DNA of 64,000 bases from Sedimentitalea xiamensis (GTDB lineage: Bacteria; Pseudomonadota; Alphaproteobacteria; Rhodobacterales; Rhodobacteraceae), in the NCBI RefSeq assembly GCF_030164465.1, contig NZ_JASNJE010000010.1, forward strand, positions 62,001 through 126,000, given 5' to 3'. How positions within the stretch are numbered: position 1 is the first letter of the stretch; every line of letters starts with the position of its first letter. This document shows, piece after piece, positions 35,301 through 43,609 of this stretch. The position numbers were made by a program, and so were the translations under genes. The notes beneath the pieces are model-generated. The model had not been told where the DNA came from and searched no databases. It saw only the letters and a list, made by a program, of their open reading frames with translations.

Positions 35301-35627
35301 CCGCCGGGCCACCGCGCCGGACAGGTCGCGCCGGTTGGCTTCGGGGTCGCCGAACACGAGGTCCAGGCCGATGCTTTCGGCCAGCAGCGGCAGCATCGCG
35401 TCGCCGGCGGTATCGACGAAGACATCGGCCTGGAGTTCCTCGATGCTCTGGCGCAGGGCGGCCAGCGGCGCGGCGAGCACGTCGACGAAGGCCCGCAGGT
35501 CCCGGTCGCCCGGCGGCGTCGCCCCCGCCGCCTTTTCGTCCTGCGCCTTGAGATAGGCGGGCAGGTGCGCGTAAAGCAGCGCCGCGGTGCGGGCCAGCTG
35601 GTCGGGATCGTAGCGATAGCCGGTCAT
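32382..35627 (-). CDS. Tail protein I-like / large baseplate-associated eCIS protein
   Basis: This 1081-residue protein has an N-terminal region (residues about 1-130, LARTAALLYAHLPAYLKAQD, LLAESIGLDL, RRKGTPAMLQDLARTL) resembling P2 gpI-type tail proteins. A long beta-rich middle follows. The C-terminus has strand repeats (VLGPVRAQQVDMSDSIL, FEGCIRYSML) and ends with the motif TGASDGAEMGAFN ... RLAEHTPAGLRTGLI, which I know from large proteins of other phage-tail-like clusters. Probable role: baseplate outer part linking to fibres. The start ATG overlaps the upstream stop (ATGA). Confidence 0.78.
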   Translation of the reverse strand: MTGYRYDPDQLARTAALLYAHLPAYLKAQDEKAAGATPPGDRDLRAFVDVLAAPLAALRQSIEELQADVFVDTAGDAMLPLLAESIGLDLVFGDPEANRRDLSGAVARRRRKGTPAMLQDLARTLADRLVASNEGWKLVQITQDLNILRLSRTTPDLHPPSVAERIGGPLETLARTVDPRPITARSGRVHPRHMAHWTHLTQLYPLHGASPHRLPDGAGDLRFAFDAENAWRALRVRTTGVQDSLRSDRVPEQIFAERPGDWFGRDGRFAVRIANLPAAAAAEPALRTARLRPAGEPLLTTAPTIEVMEYDGARTSGPVEIALMAAPLSGSLPDAAAAVRRAAIEIDLTGPVASAGPDGAAPPDAVAMLRLTTTGGAASRSFAGAVLRVTGGLLRARHASAVAELAQEGYLAGALYLRVPALRITGSRWFYIGADGSLHQAASGGAAGIDLPMAGGDLPARAVAAAPVGPVWPEAPATAERRPFAAPLAAPHAAPVVLHGGRAMRPSGNSDMGNGQTSALVFALSFAALGRQFRPMLRLVWNGGDPAAGTWEALGADGSPVADLPARMAELADIVQSNPADLALALRLESERANSWLSPAEIGFTGHDGRAVLIHTPQLRADAGDLPSWPRGPAPIVAHSAAVQVGRDGSTWTAGTNILRRRAFGQAVPLAGPVAPQRRIARWRRLCPWQNESGADVLDPTPPGRLDLDPRFGLFAFAASEEPQPHPAGPVAAPAAVSVDMQVGASMAIGALPIDHDRALARAPEPPTRIVSAAGHLGPGAAPGLAGQTLHRTLDDAFAAILADPLPREIVEIAESRFHPGQTLTWPDGPDELILRAARDTLPVIEIAASVPGTLRYGRLELTGLALTSAAALTLDLPQAQRLALNFVTVRHPDLALAVHFFEDTGVERMDARNAVLGPLLLTDPGQIVLADCILDAGADGAADALTAPRADLTMDRCTVLGPVRAQQVDMSDSILRHPVFASERFEGCIRYSMLSPGGQTPRKHRVVRDVFPRFVSLDRRDPAYLRLRGATDSRILTGASDGAEMGAFNRARIAEIERAVSRRLAEHTPAGLRTGLIREN

Positions 35628-38176
35628 GCCGCGCCTCCGTCGGGATCGGGGATCAGGGCGCCGGGATCGACCACGTCGGTCACGAGGTCGCTGGCGCCGA
35701 GCCGCAGCCATTGCCGGTCGGTCGCGTGCAGGATGTCGGCCACGCCGGTTCCCGGCAGGATCGCGAAGCGGGCCGCCTCGACACCGGTGACGCCGTCGAG
35801 GTCGAGGATCCGGCTGTAGAGGCCCGAGAGCGACTGCGGCTGCGAAAACGACCGCGCCGCAAAGGTGAATAGGCCGGGGGCGTCGGGATCGGCGGACAGC
35901 AGCCGGTCGCGCACCGCCTGGCGCACCGCGTCGGCCAGCCATGCCCGGTCGCGTTCCACCCGCAGGGTCAGGCCGATGTCGACCGGCTGCGGCGTCAGCA
36001 GCGCCAGCGGGATCTGGGTATCGCGTCGGGCGTCGAGAAAGGCGCGCAGGCCGGCGCTGTCGGCGGGCGCGGCCCCGGCGGCGTCCGCCGCGATCAGTTC
36101 GATCGCGCCCCGGTCCAGCCAGCGCGCCGCGGCCCGCGCGACACCCGGAAACAGCAGCGCCAGATCGGCGTGGTCCTGAAGGGACACCGCCCGGTCGAAG
36201 GTGAGGATCGGCCGCGTCGCCTGGCGGCGCATGTCGTCCGGCCCGGCGGGATCGGCGCCGCCGGACAGGGGCAGCGGGTTCGTCACCCCGCCGAGGATCG
36301 GCGACGCCTTGCGGATGCGCGTCAGCCGCCCGGCTTCGGCATCGCCGATGCGGCCCAGCCCGCTGCGGTATTCGGCGGTGATGTTGCGCGTGCCCGACGG
36401 CGGCACCGCGCCGCGCCCTTCGCCGCCGAAGCGGAGCGTAAGTTGCTGGTCCGCGTCCGCGCGGGCCGCCGCGACCCGGCCTTCGGGCGGGATGGCGTGG
36501 AAATCGTCGACCAGGTCCCAGAGCACGCCGTTGACCCGCACCTCCAGTTCCAGGCGGCTGCCGGTGGCGTCGCTGATCCGGGTGACGCCGGGTTTCTTCA
36601 GCGGGAATTCCTGATGCGGGGTCACGCCGTCGGATGTGCCCAGCACCTCGGCCGTGGATTCACCGTGGCTGACCGGCACCGCGTTGGCGTGGATGACCAC
36701 GTCCCCCATGGCGAAGGACGACGCCACCGCCCCGTCCCGGAAACCCAGGATGACCTGCCAGCCCGTGGCGACGGGATCCAGCCGCTGGATCGCCGCGGCG
36801 GCGGCGGTCTCGTCCGAAACCCGGCGGACGATGACCTGCCGGCCCGGTGCGATGCCGTCGAGGTCGGCATCCAGCACCACGGTCGCGGTCAGGGGCGCCG
36901 GGTTCGGCTGATCCGGGGCGACGGCGATGCTGCGCGTCCAGCCCATGTAGACCGTGCCGTCCAGCGGCAGGCTCGTCCAGCCGAGCGCGCTGCCGCCGGT
37001 GGTCGCGAGGTCGAGCAGGGTGGCGCGGGCGCTGACGCTGCGTTCCACCAGCTGCGTGGTCGGAAAGTTCGCGGGCGGCGGATCCGGTTGCGGAATCGCG
37101 AGCAGGGCGCCGGTCCGGAAGCTGACCGCGGCCTCGCGGCTTTGGGTGACGACCAGCGGGCGGGTGTTCGCGCCGCGCACCAGAGCGATCTCCGCCCCCG
37201 GTTCCGGCGCGTCCACCGCTTCGGCCAGGATCAGGCTGTCGCCCGGCGCATAGCTGCCGGAACTGACCCCGGTCACGCTGTAGCCGCGGCTGTTGGGACT
37301 GGTGGCGGTCGGCGTGACGTAGAGCGACGGGTCGGCGACCTGGGCCGGCGGGAACGTGACCGGGTCGGCCGCATGGCCGAACACGCGGGCCACCGTGTCG
37401 GGGCGGGCGAGGATGACATAGGGATCGCTGGCGGAATAGGGAGGCCAGGTCCCGGTGCTTTCGCCGGCATGGGACAGGCGGCGCAGGCGCAGCGACCGGG
37501 CCATGCTCTCGACCACCTCGCAGACCGCGCTCTTGCCCTGCCCGCGCAGCAGCACGATGTCGCCCGTCGCGAGTCCGGGCGGGGCCGTGACCGGCAGCGT
37601 CACCAGGTCGCCGTCAAAGACCACCGGCGTCGGGTGGCGCGCCGCGACCGGCCGTATCTCGTTCCAGCCGGCCCTGACCTCTGCCGCTTCCAGCGTTTCA
37701 TAGGTCTGGGACTTGATCGCCCCCTTGGGTTCGGACTGAAGCGCGAAATGCGCCGGCACCTCGCCCGACAGTCCCGGCTTGACGGTGAAGACCGCAAGAC
37801 CGGTGGCCGCGACCCCCTGATCGGGCACATAGGCCAGCTTGCGGCCATGCCGGATCAGGCTGTCGGCGCGGGTGGCGGTGCCAAGGAAGGCCTCGGCGGC
37901 GTAGTGGCTTTGGTGTTCGCCGAGGATATGGGCGAAGAGCGCCGGGATCTCGACCAGGGTGCGGGCGAGGCCGCGGTCCTTGCCGGGGATCTCCACGATG
38001 CCGGGCGCGAGCCGGTCGGCGCTGCCGGGAACGGCGACCCCGTCCGGGTCGCGGGCGAGCGCCTCGGCCAGCGCCACCAGATCGGCGAAGCGCGGCCCGA
38101 AATAGGCGGTTTGGCCCTGTTCGGTGTCGATGCCGCGCGGCGAGGGCGCGGCACGGGGGATGGGCGGACGGCTCAT
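35624..38176 (-). CDS. Putative eCIS baseplate wedge protein, gpJ-like, second copy (Afp12-like)
   Basis: This 850-residue protein is of the putative baseplate assembly family. N-terminal landmarks include the segment around residues 60-110 (GIVEIPGKDRGLARTL, FAHILGEHQSHYAAEAFLGTATR). Near the C-terminus IGLTLRVERDRAWLADAVRQ and LSGLYSRILDLDGVTGV resemble P2 gpJ / T4 gp6-type wedges. It would form the baseplate wedge together with the 804-residue neighbour. The ATG overlaps the preceding stop by four bases, showing coupled translation. Confidence 0.82.
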   Translation of the reverse strand: MSRPPIPRAAPSPRGIDTEQGQTAYFGPRFADLVALAEALARDPDGVAVPGSADRLAPGIVEIPGKDRGLARTLVEIPALFAHILGEHQSHYAAEAFLGTATRADSLIRHGRKLAYVPDQGVAATGLAVFTVKPGLSGEVPAHFALQSEPKGAIKSQTYETLEAAEVRAGWNEIRPVAARHPTPVVFDGDLVTLPVTAPPGLATGDIVLLRGQGKSAVCEVVESMARSLRLRRLSHAGESTGTWPPYSASDPYVILARPDTVARVFGHAADPVTFPPAQVADPSLYVTPTATSPNSRGYSVTGVSSGSYAPGDSLILAEAVDAPEPGAEIALVRGANTRPLVVTQSREAAVSFRTGALLAIPQPDPPPANFPTTQLVERSVSARATLLDLATTGGSALGWTSLPLDGTVYMGWTRSIAVAPDQPNPAPLTATVVLDADLDGIAPGRQVIVRRVSDETAAAAAIQRLDPVATGWQVILGFRDGAVASSFAMGDVVIHANAVPVSHGESTAEVLGTSDGVTPHQEFPLKKPGVTRISDATGSRLELEVRVNGVLWDLVDDFHAIPPEGRVAAARADADQQLTLRFGGEGRGAVPPSGTRNITAEYRSGLGRIGDAEAGRLTRIRKASPILGGVTNPLPLSGGADPAGPDDMRRQATRPILTFDRAVSLQDHADLALLFPGVARAAARWLDRGAIELIAADAAGAAPADSAGLRAFLDARRDTQIPLALLTPQPVDIGLTLRVERDRAWLADAVRQAVRDRLLSADPDAPGLFTFAARSFSQPQSLSGLYSRILDLDGVTGVEAARFAILPGTGVADILHATDRQWLRLGASDLVTDVVDPGALIPDPDGGAA

Positions 38177-40587
38177 GGCGTGGTCTCTTTCGCGGGTTCG
38201 GGGGCGGGGCCGCCGACGACGAAGGCGGCGGGCGGATCGACCGGGTCGATGCCCTGGATGCGCAGGGTCAGGCGGCCCCGGTCCGGGCGGGCGTCGTTGC
38301 CGGCGAATTGCGCGATCTCCGTCGGGCCGAGCCGGATGGCGCGGCGCACCGGGTCGGGGCCGGCGTCCAGCAGCGGGCGGAAGGCCAGCGCCCGCACCGC
38401 GCCGATGGCGGGCTGGCGCTGCACCGCAGCCAGGATGTCGGCGAGCCGCACCTCGGCGCCGAAACCGATGCGCGAGCGGTGAAAGAAGCCGGGCCGGGCG
38501 GCGGTGCCCGGCACCAGCGCCGCGCGGGCCTGGTCGCGCATCGCCCCGGCGCCGGCCCCGTCAGCCGGGCAGAGCAGCAGCGCGATGTCCAGCGGCACGT
38601 AGTCGGGCGGGCGCACGACATGTTCGCGCCCGGCCATGCGCAGCCCGTCCACATGCGCCCAGACCGCATCCGCAAGTTCCGGTGGCAGGGTGTCGCCCTC
38701 TTCGGGCGCGACCAGCAGCGCGATGGTGTTGAAGATCCCGCCGAGCGGCTTGGCCGCCGCCTGCGCCACGCCCGGAACGGTTTCGGCGGCGCGGCGGTAA
38801 TCCTCGGGCGTCACGCAGCGTTCCAGCGCCGGGTGGCGGATGCTTTCGGGGATCAGGTCGCGCGCCACCTCGGCGGATACCGGACGGCGTCCGCCGCTGG
38901 CCGCCGTGATGTTGGTCGTGGCGATGACCGCGAGCGCCGCGATGTCGTCGTTTCGCGAATCCCCGTCCGGGAACCGGCCGACCGAATTCAGCGCGAAGGC
39001 CCCGATGTTGCCGGCCGCCGGGTCTCCGCGCCGGTAGCGGGCGACGATGGCAACGCCTTGCAGGGGCAGGGCGCGGCCCCGCACCCCGTCGCCGAAGATC
39101 AGCCAGACGGAGCCGTCGCTGTCGCGTTCGGTGGAAAAATGCCGGTCAAAGCCGGAAGAGGTGCGCAGGTTCGGCTGCCAGGTGAAGGCGGCATCGCCAA
39201 CGGTGAGCGAAATCGCCGGGCGCGGCGGCGGACCGGGGTCCATCAGCACCTCGCCCTCGGGCGTGCGCAGGGCGCGCAGCAGCACCTGGCCGGTGGCGGT
39301 ATCGCTGGCGCTGACCAGGTCGCGCCGTCCGCTGCCGAAGCCGATCATCCCGGCCTCGGGATCGGTTGCGGCGATGCGGGTTTCGCCATGCCGCGCGCCG
39401 ATGACATTGGCGCTGATCAGGAGCGGCAGGCCGGAGGCGTCGGACCAGGGCTGAAACGCCACCGCCGAGGGCGCGTCCCAGCACAGTTGCGTGACCTGCA
39501 CCGGCGCGACCGAGGGCGGATCGGACGGCAGGGCCGCCCAGCCCGGCGCCTCGAATTCGATGAGATCGGTCAGGGTGGCCACATGGGTGCGCGCGCCCTG
39601 CACCAGCGCGATCCGCTGGCCCGGCGCAAGTCCGCGGTCCCAGCCGAGAACCAGCAGCCCGGTGCTGCCCGCCGGCAGCACCGCGTCGGCGGCGCCGGGC
39701 CAGGCCGCCGCCAGCAGCCCGGATCCGTCGGCGGGATCGGCCAGCCCGGCGTTCCAGCGCGGGTCCAGAAACACCGCGTCCAGCGTTTCGAACCGGGTGG
39801 TGACGCGCCCGCCCTGTTCGCGCCGTTCCAGCGGCGTGCCGGCGGGCAGGTATCCGGCCTGGGCCACGTCGATCGCCACGACGGTCCCGGCGGTCCGGCC
39901 CTGGTCAAGCTCCAGCCCCAGGAAGGCCGCGTGCCGGGTCAGCGAGATCCGTTCGCGGGCGGTGTCGACAAAGGCTTCCTGCACGACCCGGTCCTGGTGG
40001 ATCGACAGCATCTCGGCGTGATGCGCCAGCACCTCGATCAGGGTCGCCTCGATCGAGGCGGGGGCGAGGTCGGACCAGTTGGGATCGGTGGCGCGCACCC
40101 AGTCCTGCGCCACCTTGAGAAACCCGGCGTAATCCTTGGTCGCCATGTCGATGGCCGGGTCGGGGCCGGTCGCGGGTGCCTCCGGGGCGATGTCGGGGCG
40201 GCAGTCCCCGGCCGGGCAGTCGATGTAGAAATCGAAGACCCCGCCGGCGAAGAACGGGTGCAGCGGGTCCGCGCCGCCGGAGTCCAGCGTGACACGGTGC
40301 CGCCCGCGCGGCAGACGCCCGGCGGCGGGCTGCGCGAACCGCACCAGGATGACCGTGTCGCCGTCGCCGACCGAGACGGTGAAGGCCGGGGCCGGGCCGT
40401 CCGGACCGCGCAGCAGCAGGTCGCCCGGTTGCAGGCCGTCGGCGGGCCGGATCAGCTGCACCCGCAGTTCCGCCGCGATCCCCGCCGGGGTCGGGTCGGT
40501 GAAGTTCAGCGCCTCGATGCCCTGCCAGCCGCCGCTGCCGATCTCCGCCTGGTCCCAGACCAGCCCATATGCGCCCGGCCCGCTCAC
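38173..40587 (-). CDS. Putative eCIS baseplate wedge protein, gpJ-like (Afp11-like)
   Basis: This 804-residue baseplate J-like protein has the typical segment ATKDYAGFLKVAQDWV ... SIEATLIEVLAHHAEMLSIHQDRVVQEAF (residues about 150-225) and CVTPEDYRRAAETVPGVAQAAA (about 590-610), characteristic of putative baseplate assembly proteins in eCIS and related particles. It would form the ring around the spike. It overlaps the gp25 gene (ATGA) upstream and the second gpJ-like gene downstream. Confidence 0.87.
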   Translation of the reverse strand: MSGPGAYGLVWDQAEIGSGGWQGIEALNFTDPTPAGIAAELRVQLIRPADGLQPGDLLLRGPDGPAPAFTVSVGDGDTVILVRFAQPAAGRLPRGRHRVTLDSGGADPLHPFFAGGVFDFYIDCPAGDCRPDIAPEAPATGPDPAIDMATKDYAGFLKVAQDWVRATDPNWSDLAPASIEATLIEVLAHHAEMLSIHQDRVVQEAFVDTARERISLTRHAAFLGLELDQGRTAGTVVAIDVAQAGYLPAGTPLERREQGGRVTTRFETLDAVFLDPRWNAGLADPADGSGLLAAAWPGAADAVLPAGSTGLLVLGWDRGLAPGQRIALVQGARTHVATLTDLIEFEAPGWAALPSDPPSVAPVQVTQLCWDAPSAVAFQPWSDASGLPLLISANVIGARHGETRIAATDPEAGMIGFGSGRRDLVSASDTATGQVLLRALRTPEGEVLMDPGPPPRPAISLTVGDAAFTWQPNLRTSSGFDRHFSTERDSDGSVWLIFGDGVRGRALPLQGVAIVARYRRGDPAAGNIGAFALNSVGRFPDGDSRNDDIAALAVIATTNITAASGGRRPVSAEVARDLIPESIRHPALERCVTPEDYRRAAETVPGVAQAAAKPLGGIFNTIALLVAPEEGDTLPPELADAVWAHVDGLRMAGREHVVRPPDYVPLDIALLLCPADGAGAGAMRDQARAALVPGTAARPGFFHRSRIGFGAEVRLADILAAVQRQPAIGAVRALAFRPLLDAGPDPVRRAIRLGPTEIAQFAGNDARPDRGRLTLRIQGIDPVDPPAAFVVGGPAPEPAKETTP

Positions 40588-40982
40588 AGCACGATCTCCA
40601 GCCGGTTCTGGCTGCGGTCGGCGCGGCGGGTGTAGTCGATGGCGATCAGCACCGCGCCTTCGGGCGAATCGAACCGGACCTCCACGTCCTCGAGGATCGC
40701 CTCGGGGCCGAGATCGCGGTCCAGGGTTTCGCGGACCCGGTATTCCACCGCCATCCGGGCCAATGGGGACAGGTTCTCGAACACCGACCGGCTGAGCCCG
40801 GCGCCGAAACCGGGGCGCATCACCCGTTCGCCGGGGGCGGTGAACAGGATGGCGACGATCTTGGCGCGCAGATGCGCGTCCGGGTCCGGGGTTTCGGCGA
40901 TGCCTTCGCGCTGCTGCGCCACGTCCATCCGGGCGAGCCGGGGGCCAAGGGCGAAGGGATAGGCGATGAACCGGTCAGACAT
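40584..40982 (-). CDS. GPW/gp25-family baseplate protein (Afp9-like)
   Basis: This 132-residue protein has the gp25/lysozyme-like fold signature: AHLRAKIVAILFTAPGERVMRPGFGAGL (residues about 38-65) and VEYRVRETLDRDLG. The family is a baseplate wedge component that starts sheath assembly in T4, P2, T6SS (TssE) and eCIS; the conserved EXR motif of sheath contact corresponds to GERVMRP. Its size is normal. It overlaps the downstream gpJ-like gene by four bases. Confidence 0.92.
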   Translation of the reverse strand: MSDRFIAYPFALGPRLARMDVAQQREGIAETPDPDAHLRAKIVAILFTAPGERVMRPGFGAGLSRSVFENLSPLARMAVEYRVRETLDRDLGPEAILEDVEVRFDSPEGAVLIAIDYTRRADRSQNRLEIVL

Positions 40983-40991
40983 GGCGTTTCC

Positions 40992-41462
40992 TCAAGTGAC
41001 GGGCGCGGCGAAGGGCGGGATCATGAAACTGACCAACGAGGTGATTGCCAGCAGGTGGATCGCCGTCGCGATCATCTGCGCGCGGCTGTCGCGGTCTAGG
41101 TCGAGCACCGAGAACGCGGTCCCGATCATCATGGCGGCGGGCGGCTGGGCGATCGGCGGAGACGAGAACCCAGGTCCGAAGGACTGCCCGGTCATGTAGA
41201 CCGCCACCCCCGTGGCCAGCAGGTTGCCCGCCGCGGTCGGGTTCTGCGCCATCAGTGCCGGGGTCGCCAGCGCGGTCAGGATCGGGCGGAAGGCCTGTGC
41301 CGTCGTCACCGGGAACGGTCCGGCGAGGGCGGCGGAAAACCAGGTCGTGACGGTCCCGGCGAACTTGTCCGCCGATTGCGCGACGCTGTCCGGATGCGGG
41401 CCGGAGTCGTCCATCAGCCAGTCTGCGGCCAGCATGTCGGACAGTTGGGACGGGTTCAGCAT
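40992..41462 (-). CDS. Hypothetical eCIS protein at the PAAR-tip position
   Basis: This 156-residue protein is not recognised. It lies between the gpV spike gene and gp25, where the Afp system has its PAAR tip gene (Afp10 neighbours Afp9), but it shows none of the short Pro-Ala-Ala-Arg or metal-binding features of PAAR. It has several Ala/Pro-rich hydrophobic stretches, the last near residues 130-152 (LLAITSLVSFMIPPFAAP). It starts with ATG 41462, 4 nt after the gpV stop. It could be a membrane-interacting tip or hub protein; this is speculative. Confidence 0.75.
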   Translation of the reverse strand: MLNPSQLSDMLAADWLMDDSGPHPDSVAQSADKFAGTVTTWFSAALAGPFPVTTAQAFRPILTALATPALMAQNPTAAGNLLATGVAVYMTGQSFGPGFSSPPIAQPPAAMMIGTAFSVLDLDRDSRAQMIATAIHLLAITSLVSFMIPPFAAPVT

Positions 41463-41466
41463 CGCA

Positions 41467-42147
41467 TCACTCCGTACTGGACACGCGCGACAGGTGCTGC
41501 GCGGTCATCGGTTGCGCGGGCGGGCCGGATGGACCGACGCCGGTGGGGTGGGTGTGGCTGTTGAACAGGGTCTGGAACGCATCGCCCAGCACCAGTTTCT
41601 GGCCGGCGCTGTCGCCCAGCTTGATGGTGTCGGCCTTGATCGTGACCTCGCCCTGGGCGGTGATGCGGATTTCGGCACCCGCGGCCTCGGCGACGACCAC
41701 CACGCCGCCCTCGTCGTCCAGCGAGATCAGGTGGCCCGCCGAGGTGCGCCAGACGTTCTGGCCGGGTCCGGCCGGGCTGTCGGCACCTTCGGGCGCTTCG
41801 GAGCCGCTGGCGGTGCCCAGGTCGTCCTGACCGCCGGTGGAGCCGGGCGCCCCCCAGAAGGTGCCGGCCCAGATCGGGCGGGTGAGATCGCCGGCCTGGA
41901 ATTCGATCCAGACCGTGTCGCCCACGTCGGGCAGCGCGAAGAACCCCCGGTTCGCGCCGCCGCCGACCGGCGCGGCGGGCACGGCCCAGCCCGATGGCGT
42001 GTCCTCGCCGAAGATTTCCGGCACCCGTGCGCGCAGGCGGCCGACGCCGCTCGGATCGTCCACATCGGTGACGATGCCGGGATATTTCCCGTAGTAGCGG
42101 TTTTCCACCAGCCGTTCGAAAGCGCGGGCGAGTTCGTCCAGGGTCAT
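41467..42147 (-). CDS. Phage baseplate assembly protein V / spike (gpV-like, Afp8 C-terminal part)
   Basis: This 226-residue protein has an OB-fold domain (residues about 20-110: YPGIVTDVDDPSGVGRLRARVPEIFGED, FFALPDVGDTVWIEFQAGD, RPIWAGTFWG) and a short C-terminal beta-helix-like tail (IRITAQGEVTIKADTIKLGDS) of the VgrG/gpV needle type. It forms the membrane-piercing spike trimer. In Afp it is fused to the gpD-like part; here the two are separate genes with ATGA overlap. Confidence 0.92.
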   Translation of the reverse strand: MTLDELARAFERLVENRYYGKYPGIVTDVDDPSGVGRLRARVPEIFGEDTPSGWAVPAAPVGGGANRGFFALPDVGDTVWIEFQAGDLTRPIWAGTFWGAPGSTGGQDDLGTASGSEAPEGADSPAGPGQNVWRTSAGHLISLDDEGGVVVVAEAAGAEIRITAQGEVTIKADTIKLGDSAGQKLVLGDAFQTLFNSHTHPTGVGPSGPPAQPMTAQHLSRVSSTE

Positions 42148-43289
42148 GCGGCCGGCTCCTCTTCGGCGGAGCGGCCGAAATCTTCCTGCCCGGTGCGCCC
42201 GAGCGCGTTGGACACGGCGACGAAGGTCTGGGTGAGTTCGCCCTGCTGCATCAGCGTGCGCACGGAGCGGACGTAATAGACCCCGGACAGCCGGTCGCCG
42301 ACGCCCTTGATCAGCACCGGCGCATGCGGGCGCAGCAGGTTGCGGTAGAGCCCCGGATCCAGTTCGCCGCGCGCCTCGATCACCTGGCTGTCGGCGGCCA
42401 TCTGCCCGGCGGCCTGGGCGTTCAGCGCGGTGTCGCGCGGAATCGCCCCGCGCAGGAACCGCACCGGCGTCACGGATGCGGCGCGGGCCAGCCCGTCGGC
42501 GGCGGCCTGCGCGAACAGCCGTTCGCCCAGCACCGGCACGCTGGTCTCGGTATCCACCCGCACCAGCCGCTTGGCCAGGGTGTCGATTGCCGCTCCGACG
42601 CGGCGGGCGGGCCGGTCATGGGCGACCTGGAAATCGATCCAGGTCAGGTTGGCGTTCTCGCGCAGGACGGTCAGGTCGGCCTGCGGTTCGGCGGCAAGAT
42701 CGGGCGGGCCGAAGTAACATTTCGGAGTGCCGTCGGTGGGATCGACGGTGAAATGCACCGCAAAGCCGTTGCGTTCCGCCAGCCGGTTCAGGAACGCCCA
42801 GTCGGTGCCGCGCTGGATCAGCATCTGGTCGTCCTCGGCGGACCGGACATCGCTTTGCCCGGCGTCGATCGCCAGCCCGTAGCGGCCCAGGATCTCTTCG
42901 GCGGCATCGGTGTCGGAGGCGTCCGGGTAGCTGGCCACCCGTTCTTCGGCATTGAGCAGGATCGCCGGGTCATGCGCCACAATGTCGAGATAGGAATTGG
43001 CCTCGATCGCCTCGAAATGCGGGCGCAGGTAGGCGAGATAGCCGGTGAACACGCGCTGGTCCGATCCCCCCGGCGCGGCCAGCGACAGCGACAGCTTCGT
43101 GCCCGGTTCCATGCCCTCTGCGTCCAGCAGCGGATAGGTGCCGTCCGCCCCCTGCGCCAGCGAGAAGCGCAGGCGCATCACCCCGATGGCGTCGTCGCCC
43201 TGGCGCAGATCCAGTTCGGTCAGCCGCGCCGCGGCGCGGGCGCCAAGCGGCATGTCGTCTCGGTAGATGGCAAATCGGGCTGCGGGCAT
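42144..43289 (-). CDS. Phage late control gene D-like hub protein (gpD-like, Afp8 N-terminal part)
   Basis: This 381-residue protein of the gpD/VgrG N-terminal family forms the central hub between tube and spike. It shows ELDLRQGDDAIGVMRLRFS near the start, the FTGYLAYLRPHFE segment, and IQRGTDWAFLNRLAERNGFAVHF near residue 180, all typical of this fold. ATG 43289 gives the family start MPAARFAIYRDD. It is coupled to the spike gene by an ATGA overlap. Confidence 0.9.
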   Translation of the reverse strand: MPAARFAIYRDDMPLGARAAARLTELDLRQGDDAIGVMRLRFSLAQGADGTYPLLDAEGMEPGTKLSLSLAAPGGSDQRVFTGYLAYLRPHFEAIEANSYLDIVAHDPAILLNAEERVASYPDASDTDAAEEILGRYGLAIDAGQSDVRSAEDDQMLIQRGTDWAFLNRLAERNGFAVHFTVDPTDGTPKCYFGPPDLAAEPQADLTVLRENANLTWIDFQVAHDRPARRVGAAIDTLAKRLVRVDTETSVPVLGERLFAQAAADGLARAASVTPVRFLRGAIPRDTALNAQAAGQMAADSQVIEARGELDPGLYRNLLRPHAPVLIKGVGDRLSGVYYVRSVRTLMQQGELTQTFVAVSNALGRTGQEDFGRSAEEEPAA

Positions 43290-43323
43290 GCGGTTTCCTG
43301 TTCGTCCTTTCCTGCTGCGGGGT

Positions 43324-43602
43324 CTACTTGTCGGGCGGGATCGCGATCGGCGCACCGGGTTCGACCACGTCGAACGGGTCGATCTGGTCGCTGGCGTCGG
43401 CGATTTTCCAGAGCTTGGCGGGGTCGCGGTAATAGCGGGCCGCGAGGCTGTCGAGCCGGTCGCTGTCGGTGGCGGTGGTCGAGAACACCGACTCGCGGTC
43501 GGGGCGGGGGGTCTGGCCGATCAGCTCCACCAGCGACCCGTCCCGGCGCGGCCAGCTGACGCGGGGGGATTTGACGTATCGGCTCTTGCGGTCGACGGGC
43601 AT
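43324..43602 (-). CDS. LysM-domain tail protein
   Basis: This 92-residue protein has a LysM-like motif at its C-terminus (SDRLDSLAARYYRDPAKLWKIADASDQIDPFDVVEPGAPIAIPP, residues about 46-90). Small LysM proteins follow the tube-initiator gene in phage tails and eCIS, where they join tube and hub (gpX or Afp7 C-terminal part). Its length and position fit. A 7-nt gap separates it from the upstream tube-initiator gene, and 34 nt from the downstream hub gene. Confidence 0.88.
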   Translation of the reverse strand: MPVDRKSRYVKSPRVSWPRRDGSLVELIGQTPRPDRESVFSTTATDSDRLDSLAARYYRDPAKLWKIADASDQIDPFDVVEPGAPIAIPPDK

Positions 43603-43609
43603 GGCGTCC

